Source of the DNA: Kitasatospora sp. NBC_01287 | GTDB taxonomy: Bacteria > Actinomycetota > Actinomycetes > Streptomycetales > Streptomycetaceae | Assembly (NCBI RefSeq): GCF_026340565.1 | Contig: NZ_JAPEPB010000002.1 | Coordinates: 496,001-560,000, forward strand | DNA length: 64,000 nucleotides | Reading direction: 5' to 3' | Shown: positions 30,852 to 43,215 of the stretch, piece by piece | Layout: every line of letters starts with the position of its first letter | How positions within the stretch are numbered: the first letter of the stretch is position 1 | Notes under the pieces: generated by a model | Told to the model about the DNA's origin: nothing | The model's input: only the letters and a program-made list of their open reading frames with translations | The model's database searches: none | Translations under genes and position numbers: made by a program

Positions 30852-31166
30852 TCAGGTCGTGTCGATGGACGTGACGGCCGGCTGCCCCAACAGGGCGGCG
30901 TGCTCGTCGAAGCCCGCCTCGCCCAGCGCCCGCGCCGCGATCGCCAGGGCGCTGTGCTCGGCCTCGGCGCTGTCCTCGGCCTCGACCTCCAGGCGCAGGG
31001 TGAAGACGGGCTCGCCCTCGTGCAGGGTCAGCACCTCCAGGTCCTGCGGGTCCGCACCCACCTCGCGTGGGTCGGTGCCCCGCAAGGCGTGGAGCAGACG
31101 CCCCCGCCCGGTGGGGGTGAGATCGCGCCGGAAGGTTCCGGGAAGCGAGATGACGAACTTGGTCAT
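30852..31166 (-). CDS. Hypothetical protein (104 aa)
   Basis: ATG at 31164-31166 after GGAGG. Residues read MTKFVISLPGTFRRDLTPTGRGRLLHALRG, then an acidic half (LRLEVEAEDSAEAEHSALAIAARALGEAGF). No family is recognised. It sits among stress-type genes and may be co-regulated with csbD. Confidence 0.65.
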   Translation of the reverse strand: MTKFVISLPGTFRRDLTPTGRGRLLHALRGTDPREVGADPQDLEVLTLHEGEPVFTLRLEVEAEDSAEAEHSALAIAARALGEAGFDEHAALLGQPAVTSIDTT

Positions 31167-31305
31167 GGCCTACGGCCCTCCGTTCCAGTGGCGGGAGTGC
31201 CCCGCCGGATTCCGTGCTCGCGGGATTTCGTGCCCGCGGAATTGCGTGCTCGCGACCGGCCGGCAGCCGGCCCCGCGGGGCGGATCCACCGCCCGCGGGG
31301 ACGCG

Positions 31306-31530
31306 TCACGGCTCGTCGTAGTACCGCCGCTCCACCACCTCGTCCGCTCCCGGGCGTCCCGAGAAGCGACGGCGCCGGAAGACGTTCACATAGGTGATCA
31401 GCCCGAGCAGGCTCGCGGCCATCAGGATCCAACCCACCGCGTGGACGTTCATGCCGGACAGGTGCCAGTTGACCCCGAAGGCCAGGACCGCGCCCAGGGC
31501 GAACAGGAGAACGCAACCGCCGATGCCCAT
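31306..31530 (-). CDS. DUF6458-like small membrane protein (74 aa)
   Basis: The ATG at 31528-31530 follows AAGGAG by 8 bases. A GTG three codons upstream is also in frame. MGIGGCVLLFALGAVLAFGVNW and AVGWILMAASLLGLITYVNVF are two transmembrane helices, followed by a charged tail (RRRRFSGRPGADEVVERRYY). The N-terminal 'MGIGG' and this layout fit DUF6458. It may stabilise the membrane under stress, but this is inference. Confidence 0.7.
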   Translation of the reverse strand: MGIGGCVLLFALGAVLAFGVNWHLSGMNVHAVGWILMAASLLGLITYVNVFRRRRFSGRPGADEVVERRYYDEP

Positions 31531-31643
31531 GCCATTCACTCCTTGCCGCGTCGCTCTCCCGGCCGACCCGGGTGGCGGCCCGTCGGTGCGGGCATCCCGC
31601 CGTCTGCCCCGGCCGCGGCGACTGACACCTGGCGAACCGGGCG

Positions 31644-31667
31644 GTTTGCGCGGCGCCGAGTGGGACA
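31644..31667 (+). promoter_or_regulatory. Putative SigB-type promoter (GTTT-N14-GGGACA)
   Basis: GTTT (31644-31647) and GGGACA (31662-31667), with a 14-base spacer, resemble the streptomycete SigB consensus GNNT-N14-16-GGGTAY with two changes in the -10 element. It lies about 70 bases before the 31736 gene. Confidence 0.35.
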
Positions 31668-31735
31668 GACGCGAGCCGCCGGGCAGGCCGCGCCGGCACG
31701 GACAAGGGGTCCGAGCAGCCGAGGAAGGACTGGTC

Positions 31736-31975
31736 ATGGGGTCACTGAAGCGCTACGAACTGACGTTCAGCGGCGGACGGGCGGGACAGGTGCCGCAGCG
31801 GGACGCCGTCGTGGTGGCGGTCACCGGGATGACCGGTCCCGGCGGGCATCCGGTGTACTCGGACGCCTCGGGCATCGTGCGGGCCGAGATCAGCGACCGC
31901 GACGAGGTGCGGATGCTGGCCAGCGGCGGCCGGCAGTCGCTGCGCCGCCCGGTCCGGATCGAGCCGCTGAGCTGA
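31736..31975 (+). CDS. Small protein, possibly DUF6296 (79 aa)
   Basis: ATG at 31736 after GAGGAAGG. It reads RYELTFSGGRAGQVPQRDAVVVAVTGMTGPGGHPVYSDASGIVRAEISDRDEVRMLASGG, a small all-beta pattern. I recall similar Kitasatospora proteins grouped as DUF6296, but I hold this loosely. It may be driven by the SigB-type promoter upstream, as it stands next to a sigma-factor gene. Confidence 0.65.
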   Translation: MGSLKRYELTFSGGRAGQVPQRDAVVVAVTGMTGPGGHPVYSDASGIVRAEISDRDEVRMLASGGRQSLRRPVRIEPLS

Positions 31976-32014
31976 GTCGGCGGTGCCGCGTCCCGGAGCC
32001 CGGCACGCGCCAGG

Positions 32015-32911
32015 TCACTCCTCGACGAGCAGCGCGGTGCGCAGGCCGGTGAGGATCCGCGCCAGCAGGCGCGAGACGTGCATCTGGGTGACCCCGAGCT
32101 CGCGGCCGATCTCCGCCTGGGTGAGCTCGGCGCCGAAGCGCAGCGACAGGATCCGGCGATCGCGTGCGGGCAGCGCGACGATCAACGGCCTCAGGGTCTC
32201 GTGGTGCAGCACGGCCTCGAAGGCCGGGTCCTCGACGAGCAGGCGGTCGGTCGGCACCGAGCCGCCGCCCCGCTCGTCACCGGCGGGCGCGTCCAGCGAG
32301 CGGGCGCTCTGGGCGCCTGCCGCTGTCCGGGCCTCGGCCACCTCCGGCTCACCGACCCCGAGGTGCCGAGCGATCTCGGCGGTGGTGGGCACCCGGTCGA
32401 GCCCCCGCCCCAGCTCGTCCTCGGCCCTGGCCAGCGCCAGGCGCAGCTCCTGCAGGCGGCGCGGCACGTGCACCATCCAGCCCGTGTCCCGGAAGAAGCG
32501 CTTGATCTCACCGGTGATGGTCGGCAGCGCGAAGGTCGAGAACTCGACGTCGTAGCCCGGGTCGAAGCGGTCGATGGCCTTGATCAGGCCGATCGTGCCG
32601 ACCTGGACGATGTCCTCCATCGGCTCGCTGCGCGCCCGGTAGCGGCCGGCGGCGAACTTCACCAGTGCCATGTTCAGCTCGATCAGCGTGCCGCGGATGT
32701 AGGAGTACTCGGCCGTGCCCTCCTCCGCCTCGCGCAGGCGGGCGAAGAGCGTCTTCGACAGCAGCCGCGCGTCGGCCGGGCTCACCGCGCCCGGGTCGGT
32801 GATCACGGGCAGGTCCGCCGCCGCGTCGGCGACCGCGCGGGGCGGGAGCGGCTCCTGCCACGCACCGGCGGACGGAAGCACGGACGAGGCTGCGAAGTTC
32901 GTGGTCGACAT
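32015..32911 (-). CDS. SigB/SigF/SigG-family RNA polymerase sigma factor (298 aa)
   Basis: The ATG at 32909-32911 follows AAGGAG. An upstream extension (MCPCARARV...) would come from an alternating CG tract and is unlikely. Region 2 shows RGTLIELNMALVKFAAGRYRARSEPMEDIVQVGTIGLIKAIDRFDPGYDVEFSTFALPTITGEIKRFFRDTGW. Region 3 follows. Region 4 shows LPARDRRILSLRFGAELTQAEIGRELGVTQMHVSRLLARIL. This is the stress/sporulation family, usually held by an anti-sigma factor and freed by partner switching that a SpoIIE phosphatase starts. No anti-sigma gene is next to it. Confidence 0.93.
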   Translation of the reverse strand: MSTTNFAASSVLPSAGAWQEPLPPRAVADAAADLPVITDPGAVSPADARLLSKTLFARLREAEEGTAEYSYIRGTLIELNMALVKFAAGRYRARSEPMEDIVQVGTIGLIKAIDRFDPGYDVEFSTFALPTITGEIKRFFRDTGWMVHVPRRLQELRLALARAEDELGRGLDRVPTTAEIARHLGVGEPEVAEARTAAGAQSARSLDAPAGDERGGGSVPTDRLLVEDPAFEAVLHHETLRPLIVALPARDRRILSLRFGAELTQAEIGRELGVTQMHVSRLLARILTGLRTALLVEE

Positions 32912-33359
32912 GACTCTCCTTCTCGTTCGCTCATCACGCACGCGCGCACGCGCGCACGGACACACGGGCAGTGGGCCCCGGGAGCTCGGGTCTGCGGTGG
33001 ACCTTCACCCGGGTGGGCCTTCACCCGCCCCCGGCCGGGCGAGCCGGAGGGGACGAATTCGGACCATCCTTGTAGAATCGCACATTCCCGACGCCGCTGT
33101 CACGCGCGCCCGCCTGCTGAAGGCCTTGGGGCCGGACGTGATGCGGGCGGGGATCCCCGCGCCGGCAGAGGTCGGACCGGACCCGGAATGCCGAGCCCCC
33201 GGCCGGGTAGGCGCCCCTCGCGGGAATATCCGGCGCGCAGGACGCGCACCGCGGCCCCCAGGGCCACCTGCGACCGGCGCCACCAGACCGGCGCCACCAG
33301 ACCGGCGCCACCAGATCAGCGCCACCAGACCGGCGCCACCAGGAGTCAGGAGAGTCAGG
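32912..33359. repeat. Intergenic region with alternating CG tract and five 14-bp tandem repeats
   Basis: 448 bases with no gene. Next to the sigma gene is an alternating purine-pyrimidine run of about 22 bases (CACGCACGCGCGCACGCG, 32936-32957). Further right, five copies of a 14-bp unit, GACCGGCGCCACCA with small changes in copy four, run from 33272 to 33341, just before the next ribosome-binding site. A TAGAAT -10-like hexamer lies at about 33072. Confidence 0.75.
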
Positions 33360-33578
33360 ATGCCCACCGTCCCAGTACCGCCCGATCCCGACATCGGACC
33401 GCTGCCGGCCCCCGGTCCCGACCCGGTGCCGCCCACCCCCACGCCGCCGCGGCCGGGCGAGCCGCACCCCGTCGACCCCGAACCGCCGCGGCCCGTCCCG
33501 CCCTACCCGCCGCAACCCGGGCCCGGCCCGCTGCCGCCGGGCCCGGCCGCCTCAGCGGTGCCGCCCATCGGCGGCTGA
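33360..33578 (+). CDS. Proline-rich small protein (72 aa)
   Basis: ATG at 33360 after AGGAGTCAGGAGAGTCAGG, a good double ribosome-binding site. About half of the residues are Pro (PDPDIGPLPAPGPDPVPPTP...), so it is unstructured and possibly a spacer or a binding partner of a Pro-binding domain. No family is recognised. It may not be expressed. The strong Shine-Dalgarno is the main support. Confidence 0.5.
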   Translation: MPTVPVPPDPDIGPLPAPGPDPVPPTPTPPRPGEPHPVDPEPPRPVPPYPPQPGPGPLPPGPAASAVPPIGG

Positions 33579-33670
33579 CTCCCCGACCGACCGCGGCGGC
33601 GGCGCCGTGGTGGTCGGCCGCGTCAGTTTCCGGCTCCGGCCAGGAGTTCGCCCATCGCGGAGGGGGTGCT

Positions 33671-33689
33671 GTACCGTCCCGGACGGTAC
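33671..33689. promoter_or_regulatory. Perfect 19-bp palindrome upstream of the hybrid histidine kinase
   Basis: GTACCGTCCCGGACGGTAC is a perfect palindrome with 9-bp arms, 112 bases before the kinase ATG. It resembles TetR-family operators in shape. No TetR gene lies in the window next to it. Confidence 0.5.
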
Positions 33690-33800
33690 GTTCAGATGTC
33701 CGGACCAGTCCTGGCAAGGCCGTTGGCCGAGCGCGGGGCACGGCCGGACGTGGCCGTGGCGGGCCGATGGCCTGACGCTCTACGAGGAAGGCGGCGCCCG

Positions 33801-38378
<4,578 letters not shown>

Positions 38379-38451
38379 AAACCGTCCGGCCGTGTCCGGG
38401 CCTTCCCCCGACGCGACGACCACCGACGACCCGCCAGCCGAGGAGAGACCG

Positions 38452-40884
38452 ATGCGCGACCACCAGCCACCTCGGGAGGTCGACGGCGCGGCCGCCCTGG
38501 CCTCGTCAGCCGTCGTCGCGCAGCGCGGACGGGGCGGCCGGGCCGACCAGCAGGCGGTGGGCCCGGCGGACACCGGTGTCATCGGCCGGCTGACGGCCAC
38601 CGTCGACCGGTTGCGCCGCGAGCTCACCCGGGCGCAGGCCGAGGCCGACGGGCGGGCGCTGGTGGAGCTGGCCAAGGGGATCCTGGTCGAGCGGCTCGGC
38701 TACGGGCCCTCGGAGGCGGCCCGCCAGCTGGAGGACCTGGCCGCCCAGTCGAACCTGGCCGTCCTGGAGCTGGCCGCGGACCTGGTCAACCAGGCCTCGC
38801 ACGACCGCATCGCCGACGTCGCCCGCGACTTCGTGGCCGCCGCGGGCGAACCGTCGGCGGCCCTGCGCCTGCGCAGCGCCGAGACGGGCATCCTGGTCGC
38901 CGACGACGTGCAGGCCGTCGCGCAGTCCGCGCTCGAACACGCGCTGCGCCCGCTCGGAGCGCAGGCCGTGGCGATCTGGGCGGCCAACGCCGACCAGTCG
39001 CTGACCCTGGCGGGCAGCGCCGGATTCGCCGACGCGGAGGCGGCCCGCTGGCGCCACGTGCCGCCCGGCGTGCCCACCCCGGCGCGCCAGGCGCTGACCG
39101 AGCGGGCGCCGGCGCTGTACGACTCGCTCCTCGCGGCAGGTCTGCCCTCCATCGGCCAGCGCGAGCTGACCGGCGGGCGGCTGGCCGTGCCGGCCGGGGT
39201 CGGCGGCCGGGTCACCGGCGTGCTGGAGATCTGCTGGCCCGCTGCCCTGCCCGTCTGGTCGCAGTCGCTGCAGCGGCAGTTCGAGGCCCTCGCCGAGCTG
39301 TGCGCCACCGCGCTGGAGTCGCGCCCGACCCGCGAGAGGGAGCGCGAGGGCGACTCCGGAACGGCCGAGCTGCTGGAGCTGGTCCGCGGGCTGCAGGATC
39401 CCTGCCTCGTGCTGCAGCCCGTCTTCGACGCCGCGGAGCTGCCCACCGACTACCTGATCAAGTACGTCAACCCGGGATTCGTGGACTTCGCGGGGCGGCC
39501 GCGCAGCGCCGTGGCCGGCGCGCGGCTCCTGGAGGTCTACCCGCTGGCCGCCGGGGCGGACGGGCTCTTCGAGAAGGTCGAGCACGTGCTGGCGACCGGC
39601 GAGTCCTTCCGCTCGGCGCGGATGAACCTCTCGGCCGTGGTCGACGGGGTCCCGCTCACCACCGAGGCCAACGTGGGCATCAGCCGGCACGGCTCGAACG
39701 TGGTGGTCCTGTGGCGGACGGCGGACGGCACCGCCCGGGTCGCCAGCCTGCTCCAGCACGCGCAGCGGCTGGGCCGGATCGGCGGCTTCGAGGAGAACCT
39801 GCACACCCACGAGATCGCCTGGAACGACACCCTGTTCGACCTGCACGGCCTGCCACCCACCGCCGAGCCCTTCTCGATCGAGCACCTGGCCGCCCACGCG
39901 CACCCGGACGACGAGAACGCCATCGGCCGGTTCCTGCGCACGCTGCTGCACCACCAGCGCCCCGCGTCCACCGCGTTCCGCCTCAAGCGGGCCGACGGCA
40001 TCGCCCGCCACATCCGGGTGGTCGCCGAACCGGTGCTGGACGACCGCGCCCGCCTGGTCGCCGTCCGGGGCGCCTACCAGGACGTCTCCGCCCAGCACTG
40101 GACGGAGGTGGCGCTGGCCGCCACCCGCGACCAGCTCGCCCAGAGCGAGGAGCAGTCCGCCGAACGCAGCCGCCTGGCGCTGCAGTTGCAGCACGCCATC
40201 ATGCCGCCCAGCCGCGGGCCACTGGACCTGCACGACCTGCGGGTGGCCGTCCGCTACCGCCCCGCCGAGAAGGACCACCTGGTCGGCGGCGACTGGTACG
40301 ACGCGATCGCCCTGCCCACCGGCCGGGTCCTGCTCTGCGTCGGCGACGTGGCCGGGCACGGCATCGAGGCCGCCACCGGCATGGTCGCCCTGCGCAACGC
40401 CCTGCGCGGCCTGGCCGCGACCGGGGCCGGCCCGGCCCAACTACTGGCCTGGCTCAACACGGTGACCCACCACCTGACCGACAACGTCACCGCCACCGCC
40501 GTCTGCGCCCTCTACGAGCCGCGGACCCACCTGCTGCGCTGGGCCAGGGCCGGGCACCTGCCCCCCGTCCTGCTGCGCGACGGCGTGGCGAGCGAACTCC
40601 CCTCCCTCAGCGGGATCCTGCTCGGCGCGATCGACCAGGCCGAGTACGCGGAGGGCGAGATCCGGCTGGCGGCCGGCGACACCCTGATGATGTACACGGA
40701 CGGTCTGATCGAACGCCGGGACCGCTCCCTTCAGGAGTCGCTGGACGACCTGCTCACCACCGCCCAGCAGCCGCAGGGCGCGGACGACCTGGGCGAACTT
40801 GAGCACCGGCTCGACCACCTGCTGCGGTACAGCAGCGCCGACACCGACGACGACACCTGCCTGATCGGCGTCACGGTCCGCTGA
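38452..40884 (+). CDS. ANTAR-GAF-PAS-SpoIIE phosphatase (810 aa)
   Basis: The ATG at 38452 follows GAGGAG, 73 bases after the kinase gene. A GTG at 38392 would add 20 residues. In order: a helical region with an ANTAR-like segment (ALVELAKGILVERLGYGPSEAARQLEDLA, about 65-110); a GAF domain (about 130-280); a PAS domain (about 305-420); a PAC/PAS region (RLGRIGGFEENLHTHEIAWNDTLFDLHGLP, about 440-560); and a PP2C-type SpoIIE phosphatase (VGGDWYDAI, GDVAGHGIEAATGMVALRNALRG, MYTDGLIERRDRSL, 600-810). Such enzymes dephosphorylate an anti-anti-sigma factor to free a SigB-type sigma factor. The sigma factor at 32015-32911 is the natural target. Confidence 0.9.
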   Translation: MRDHQPPREVDGAAALASSAVVAQRGRGGRADQQAVGPADTGVIGRLTATVDRLRRELTRAQAEADGRALVELAKGILVERLGYGPSEAARQLEDLAAQSNLAVLELAADLVNQASHDRIADVARDFVAAAGEPSAALRLRSAETGILVADDVQAVAQSALEHALRPLGAQAVAIWAANADQSLTLAGSAGFADAEAARWRHVPPGVPTPARQALTERAPALYDSLLAAGLPSIGQRELTGGRLAVPAGVGGRVTGVLEICWPAALPVWSQSLQRQFEALAELCATALESRPTREREREGDSGTAELLELVRGLQDPCLVLQPVFDAAELPTDYLIKYVNPGFVDFAGRPRSAVAGARLLEVYPLAAGADGLFEKVEHVLATGESFRSARMNLSAVVDGVPLTTEANVGISRHGSNVVVLWRTADGTARVASLLQHAQRLGRIGGFEENLHTHEIAWNDTLFDLHGLPPTAEPFSIEHLAAHAHPDDENAIGRFLRTLLHHQRPASTAFRLKRADGIARHIRVVAEPVLDDRARLVAVRGAYQDVSAQHWTEVALAATRDQLAQSEEQSAERSRLALQLQHAIMPPSRGPLDLHDLRVAVRYRPAEKDHLVGGDWYDAIALPTGRVLLCVGDVAGHGIEAATGMVALRNALRGLAATGAGPAQLLAWLNTVTHHLTDNVTATAVCALYEPRTHLLRWARAGHLPPVLLRDGVASELPSLSGILLGAIDQAEYAEGEIRLAAGDTLMMYTDGLIERRDRSLQESLDDLLTTAQQPQGADDLGELEHRLDHLLRYSSADTDDDTCLIGVTVR

Positions 40885-41464
40885 GCGGTTCGCCGGCGGT
40901 GCCGGTGCCCTGGTGGCCCGCGGTTCGGCCGGCGCCGGCCGTCCGGCCGGCGGCCGCCGTCTCCGCGATCCTGGCCAGGGTGGTGCGCATGCCGGCGCGG
41001 TTGACCTCGATCCGGCGCTCGGTGCCGGTGCCGGCGAAGAGCAGGCCCAGCAGGTGGGCGAGCCGGGCGCCCCGGCCCGTGCGCAGGTCCTGCCAGGACT
41101 CGGTGAGCCGGGTGCCCGTGCCCTCGGGCTCGAAGCGGTAGCCCCAGCGGGCGATCGGCAGGCCGAGGACGCCCACGTCGAAGACGAAGGCGGCGCCCTG
41201 CCGCGCTTCGAGGACCCGCCCCGTGGTGAACCAGGCGAACGGCCCGCGCCGGTTGAAGCCGACGAACCGGGTGCCCGCCCTGGCCGGCACCTGGGCCGGC
41301 CAGACCCGGCGGCACTCCGGGCTCCAGCGGCCCATCCGCCGTAGATCGCTCACCAGCGCGTAGACGGCTGCCGGGGCGGCGTCCACCAGGATGCTCTCCG
41401 TCAGCGTCGGCGGTGCCGGTGCTGGTGCCGGTGCCGTTGCTCGGGGCGGTGGCTGGGGCGGCAT
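40871..41464 (-). CDS. SRPBCC-family protein (197 aa)
   Basis: Convergent with the phosphatase gene and overlapping its 3' end by 14 bases. After a Pro/Ala-rich leader the START/SRPBCC fold is visible: LTESILVDAAPAAVYALVSDLRRMGRWSPECRRV, then strands GTRFVGFNRRGPFAWFTTGRVLEARQG, FVFDVGVLGLPIARWGYRFEPEGTGTRLTESW. It binds a lipid or polyketide ligand, or acts as a cyclase. Ligand unknown. The ATG overlaps the carbonic anhydrase stop (ATGA). The C-terminal 30 residues are Gly/Ala/Thr repeats. Confidence 0.85.
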   Translation of the reverse strand: MPPQPPPRATAPAPAPAPPTLTESILVDAAPAAVYALVSDLRRMGRWSPECRRVWPAQVPARAGTRFVGFNRRGPFAWFTTGRVLEARQGAAFVFDVGVLGLPIARWGYRFEPEGTGTRLTESWQDLRTGRGARLAHLLGLLFAGTGTERRIEVNRAGMRTTLARIAETAAAGRTAGAGRTAGHQGTGTAGEPLSGP

Positions 41465-42000
41465 CAGGAGCGCTGCCCGTCGAAGACCGCGGCGTGGGCC
41501 TCGGCCAGCAGCAGGTAGCCCTCGGCGTTCGCCTTGATGCCGGCCGCCTCCTCCTCGGTGAGCGGGCGGCGGACCTTGGCGGGCACGCCGGCCACCAGCG
41601 AACCGGGCGGCACCACGGCGCCCTGGGTCACCACGGCCCCGGCCGCCACCAGCGAACCGCGGCCGATCCGGGCGCCGTTGAGCACCCGCGCGCCCATGCC
41701 GACCAGCACGTCGTCCTCGACCGCGCAACCGTGCAGCACGGCGTTGTGCCCCACCGTGACCCGCTCGCCGACCACCAGCGGGAAGCCGGGATCGGCGTGC
41801 AGGGTGCAGTTGTCCTGGATGTTGGAGTCCGCCCCGACCGCGATCTCCTCGGCGTCCCCGCGCAGCACGGCCTGGTACCAGACGCTCGCCCGCGGCCCCA
41901 GCCGGACCGCGCCGACCACCACGGCCGTCGGCGCGACGAACGCCGTCGGATCCACCCGCGGCTCGCGCCCTCCCACGCCGGCGATCAATGCCTCGGCCAT
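41464..42000 (-). CDS. Gamma-carbonic anhydrase-like protein (178 aa)
   Basis: ATG at 41998-42000. It has left-handed beta-helix hexapeptide repeats (VDPTAFVAPTAVVVGAVRLGPRASVWYQAVLRGD). Metal-ligand histidines are in NCTLHADPG, VTVGHNAVLHGC. It ends RPLTEEEAAGIKANAEGYLLLAEAH. The three His positions of gamma-carbonic anhydrases can be placed, so carbonic anhydrase or acyltransferase-type activity is possible. Co-translated with the SRPBCC protein. Confidence 0.85.
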   Translation of the reverse strand: MAEALIAGVGGREPRVDPTAFVAPTAVVVGAVRLGPRASVWYQAVLRGDAEEIAVGADSNIQDNCTLHADPGFPLVVGERVTVGHNAVLHGCAVEDDVLVGMGARVLNGARIGRGSLVAAGAVVTQGAVVPPGSLVAGVPAKVRRPLTEEEAAGIKANAEGYLLLAEAHAAVFDGQRS

Positions 42001-42418
42001 GACGCACCACTCCCCACTTCGCCTGCTCCGCCTGCCTGGTGCCCCGGAGGTCCGGGGCTCCGACGGCCCTCACCCTACCGAGGAGTAGTCGCGGGCCGGA
42101 CCCCGGGCGGCGGGACGCTTCACGGGAGTACTTCGCGGGCTACGGGACGATCGGCCGGGCGGGGTGCGGCCACCTGACAGCCTCACGGCCCGGCGAGCAG
42201 CGCGCGGATGAACAGCGGCGGCGTGCGGCGGCGGCCCGCATACGGCACCGTGCGGAACTCCGTAGTTCTACCGATGTCCCCGCGCGCGCTGTCCGGGAGC
42301 ATCGAGGTACGGCGTCGAGGCGGGATCCATCCCGGCCCTCCGCCGGACTGACGTGCCATCAACCAGGGTCCGGCCATCGCCGGCACCGGACAGATCGAAC
42401 GCGGAGTAGCGCAAACGC
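42001..42418. other. Divergent intergenic region without recognised features
   Basis: 418 bases between the carbonic anhydrase gene (minus) and the DUF1266 gene (plus). Reading frames here lack Shine-Dalgarno sequences. I see no tRNA, hairpin or repeat worth naming. Promoters for both neighbours should lie here. Confidence 0.5.
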
Positions 42419-43192
42419 ATGGGTATTTTCGGCTCGATCAAGGGCTTTTTCGCCTTCAACTACAACATCCTGGCCGACGCGCCGACGCTGACCGCCGAGC
42501 AGGAACGCGGCCTGGCGCTCGGCGCGGTGTACGCGAGCGAGGGCGATCTGCCGATCAACGCCCTGACGATGGAGGCCGACGCCAGGACCGCCGCCAAGGT
42601 GCTGCACGGACCGTGGGGCGTGGTGGACACCGAGTCCGCCCGGGAGAGCTACCAGTACCTGCTCACCAGCGGGCACCGCGGGATCTACCAGGTGGTGCGT
42701 CCCTACCTGGCGGAGCTCGGGGCCGTGAAGAAGCGCAGCGAGTACGTCGCGGTCCAGCGGCGCGCGGCGCAGGAGCTGCCCGAGGTGGCGCAGCGGCACC
42801 AGCTCGCCCCGCAGGACCTGCTGCGGCACTTCAACGGCTACGCCGGCACCATCTACGAGGTGAAGCGCAACCTCCCCGAGCAGTACCCGAAGTCGATCGC
42901 GGGCTGGGACGCGGCTCGCGTGGTCCACGTCAGCCGGCTCTTCCTGGACGCCGGGTTCATCGAGCCGGACGAGGCCTGGGCGGCGATCGCGCAGGCGGTG
43001 CGGCTGGCGCGCGCCGAGCACACGTCCTGGGCCGAGTTCAACGGCGGCTTCCTCTTCGGCCGCGCGTTCTGGCAGATGGGCCTGTCCGGAGCGAACGCGG
43101 AGAAGATCGGTCGGGATGCCTCGACGTTCCAGTTCAACGCCGAACGCCTGCTCACCCGCGAGGACAGCCCCTGGGTCCGGCTCCCCTGGTAG
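42419..43192 (+). CDS. DUF1266-domain protein (257 aa)
   Basis: ATG at 42419. The N-terminus MGIFGSIKGFFAFNYNILADAPTLTAEQERGLALGAVYASEGDLPIN and the C-terminal SIAGWDAARVVHVSRLFLDAGFIEPDEAWAAIAQAV with W-D-A-x-R-x-x-x-x-x-R-x-x-x-x-x-G-x-I-x-x-x-E-A-W are the core of DUF1266. These proteins are widespread and their function is not known. Its stop faces the LAL regulator stop 23 bases away (convergent). Confidence 0.8.
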   Translation: MGIFGSIKGFFAFNYNILADAPTLTAEQERGLALGAVYASEGDLPINALTMEADARTAAKVLHGPWGVVDTESARESYQYLLTSGHRGIYQVVRPYLAELGAVKKRSEYVAVQRRAAQELPEVAQRHQLAPQDLLRHFNGYAGTIYEVKRNLPEQYPKSIAGWDAARVVHVSRLFLDAGFIEPDEAWAAIAQAVRLARAEHTSWAEFNGGFLFGRAFWQMGLSGANAEKIGRDASTFQFNAERLLTREDSPWVRLPW

Positions 43193-43215
43193 CCGCCCGT
43201 GCCGTGCCGACCCGC

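Noticed and set aside
32912..32965. Extension of the sigma factor to 316 residues
   Set aside because: The added MCPCARARVRDERTRRRV comes from an alternating CG tract. The ATG after AAGGAG at 32911 is the normal start.
33666..33800. Earlier start for the histidine kinase (adds 45 residues)
   Set aside because: The upstream part would be translated through the perfect palindrome, and it lacks a good ribosome-binding site, whereas ATG 33801 has GGAAGG.
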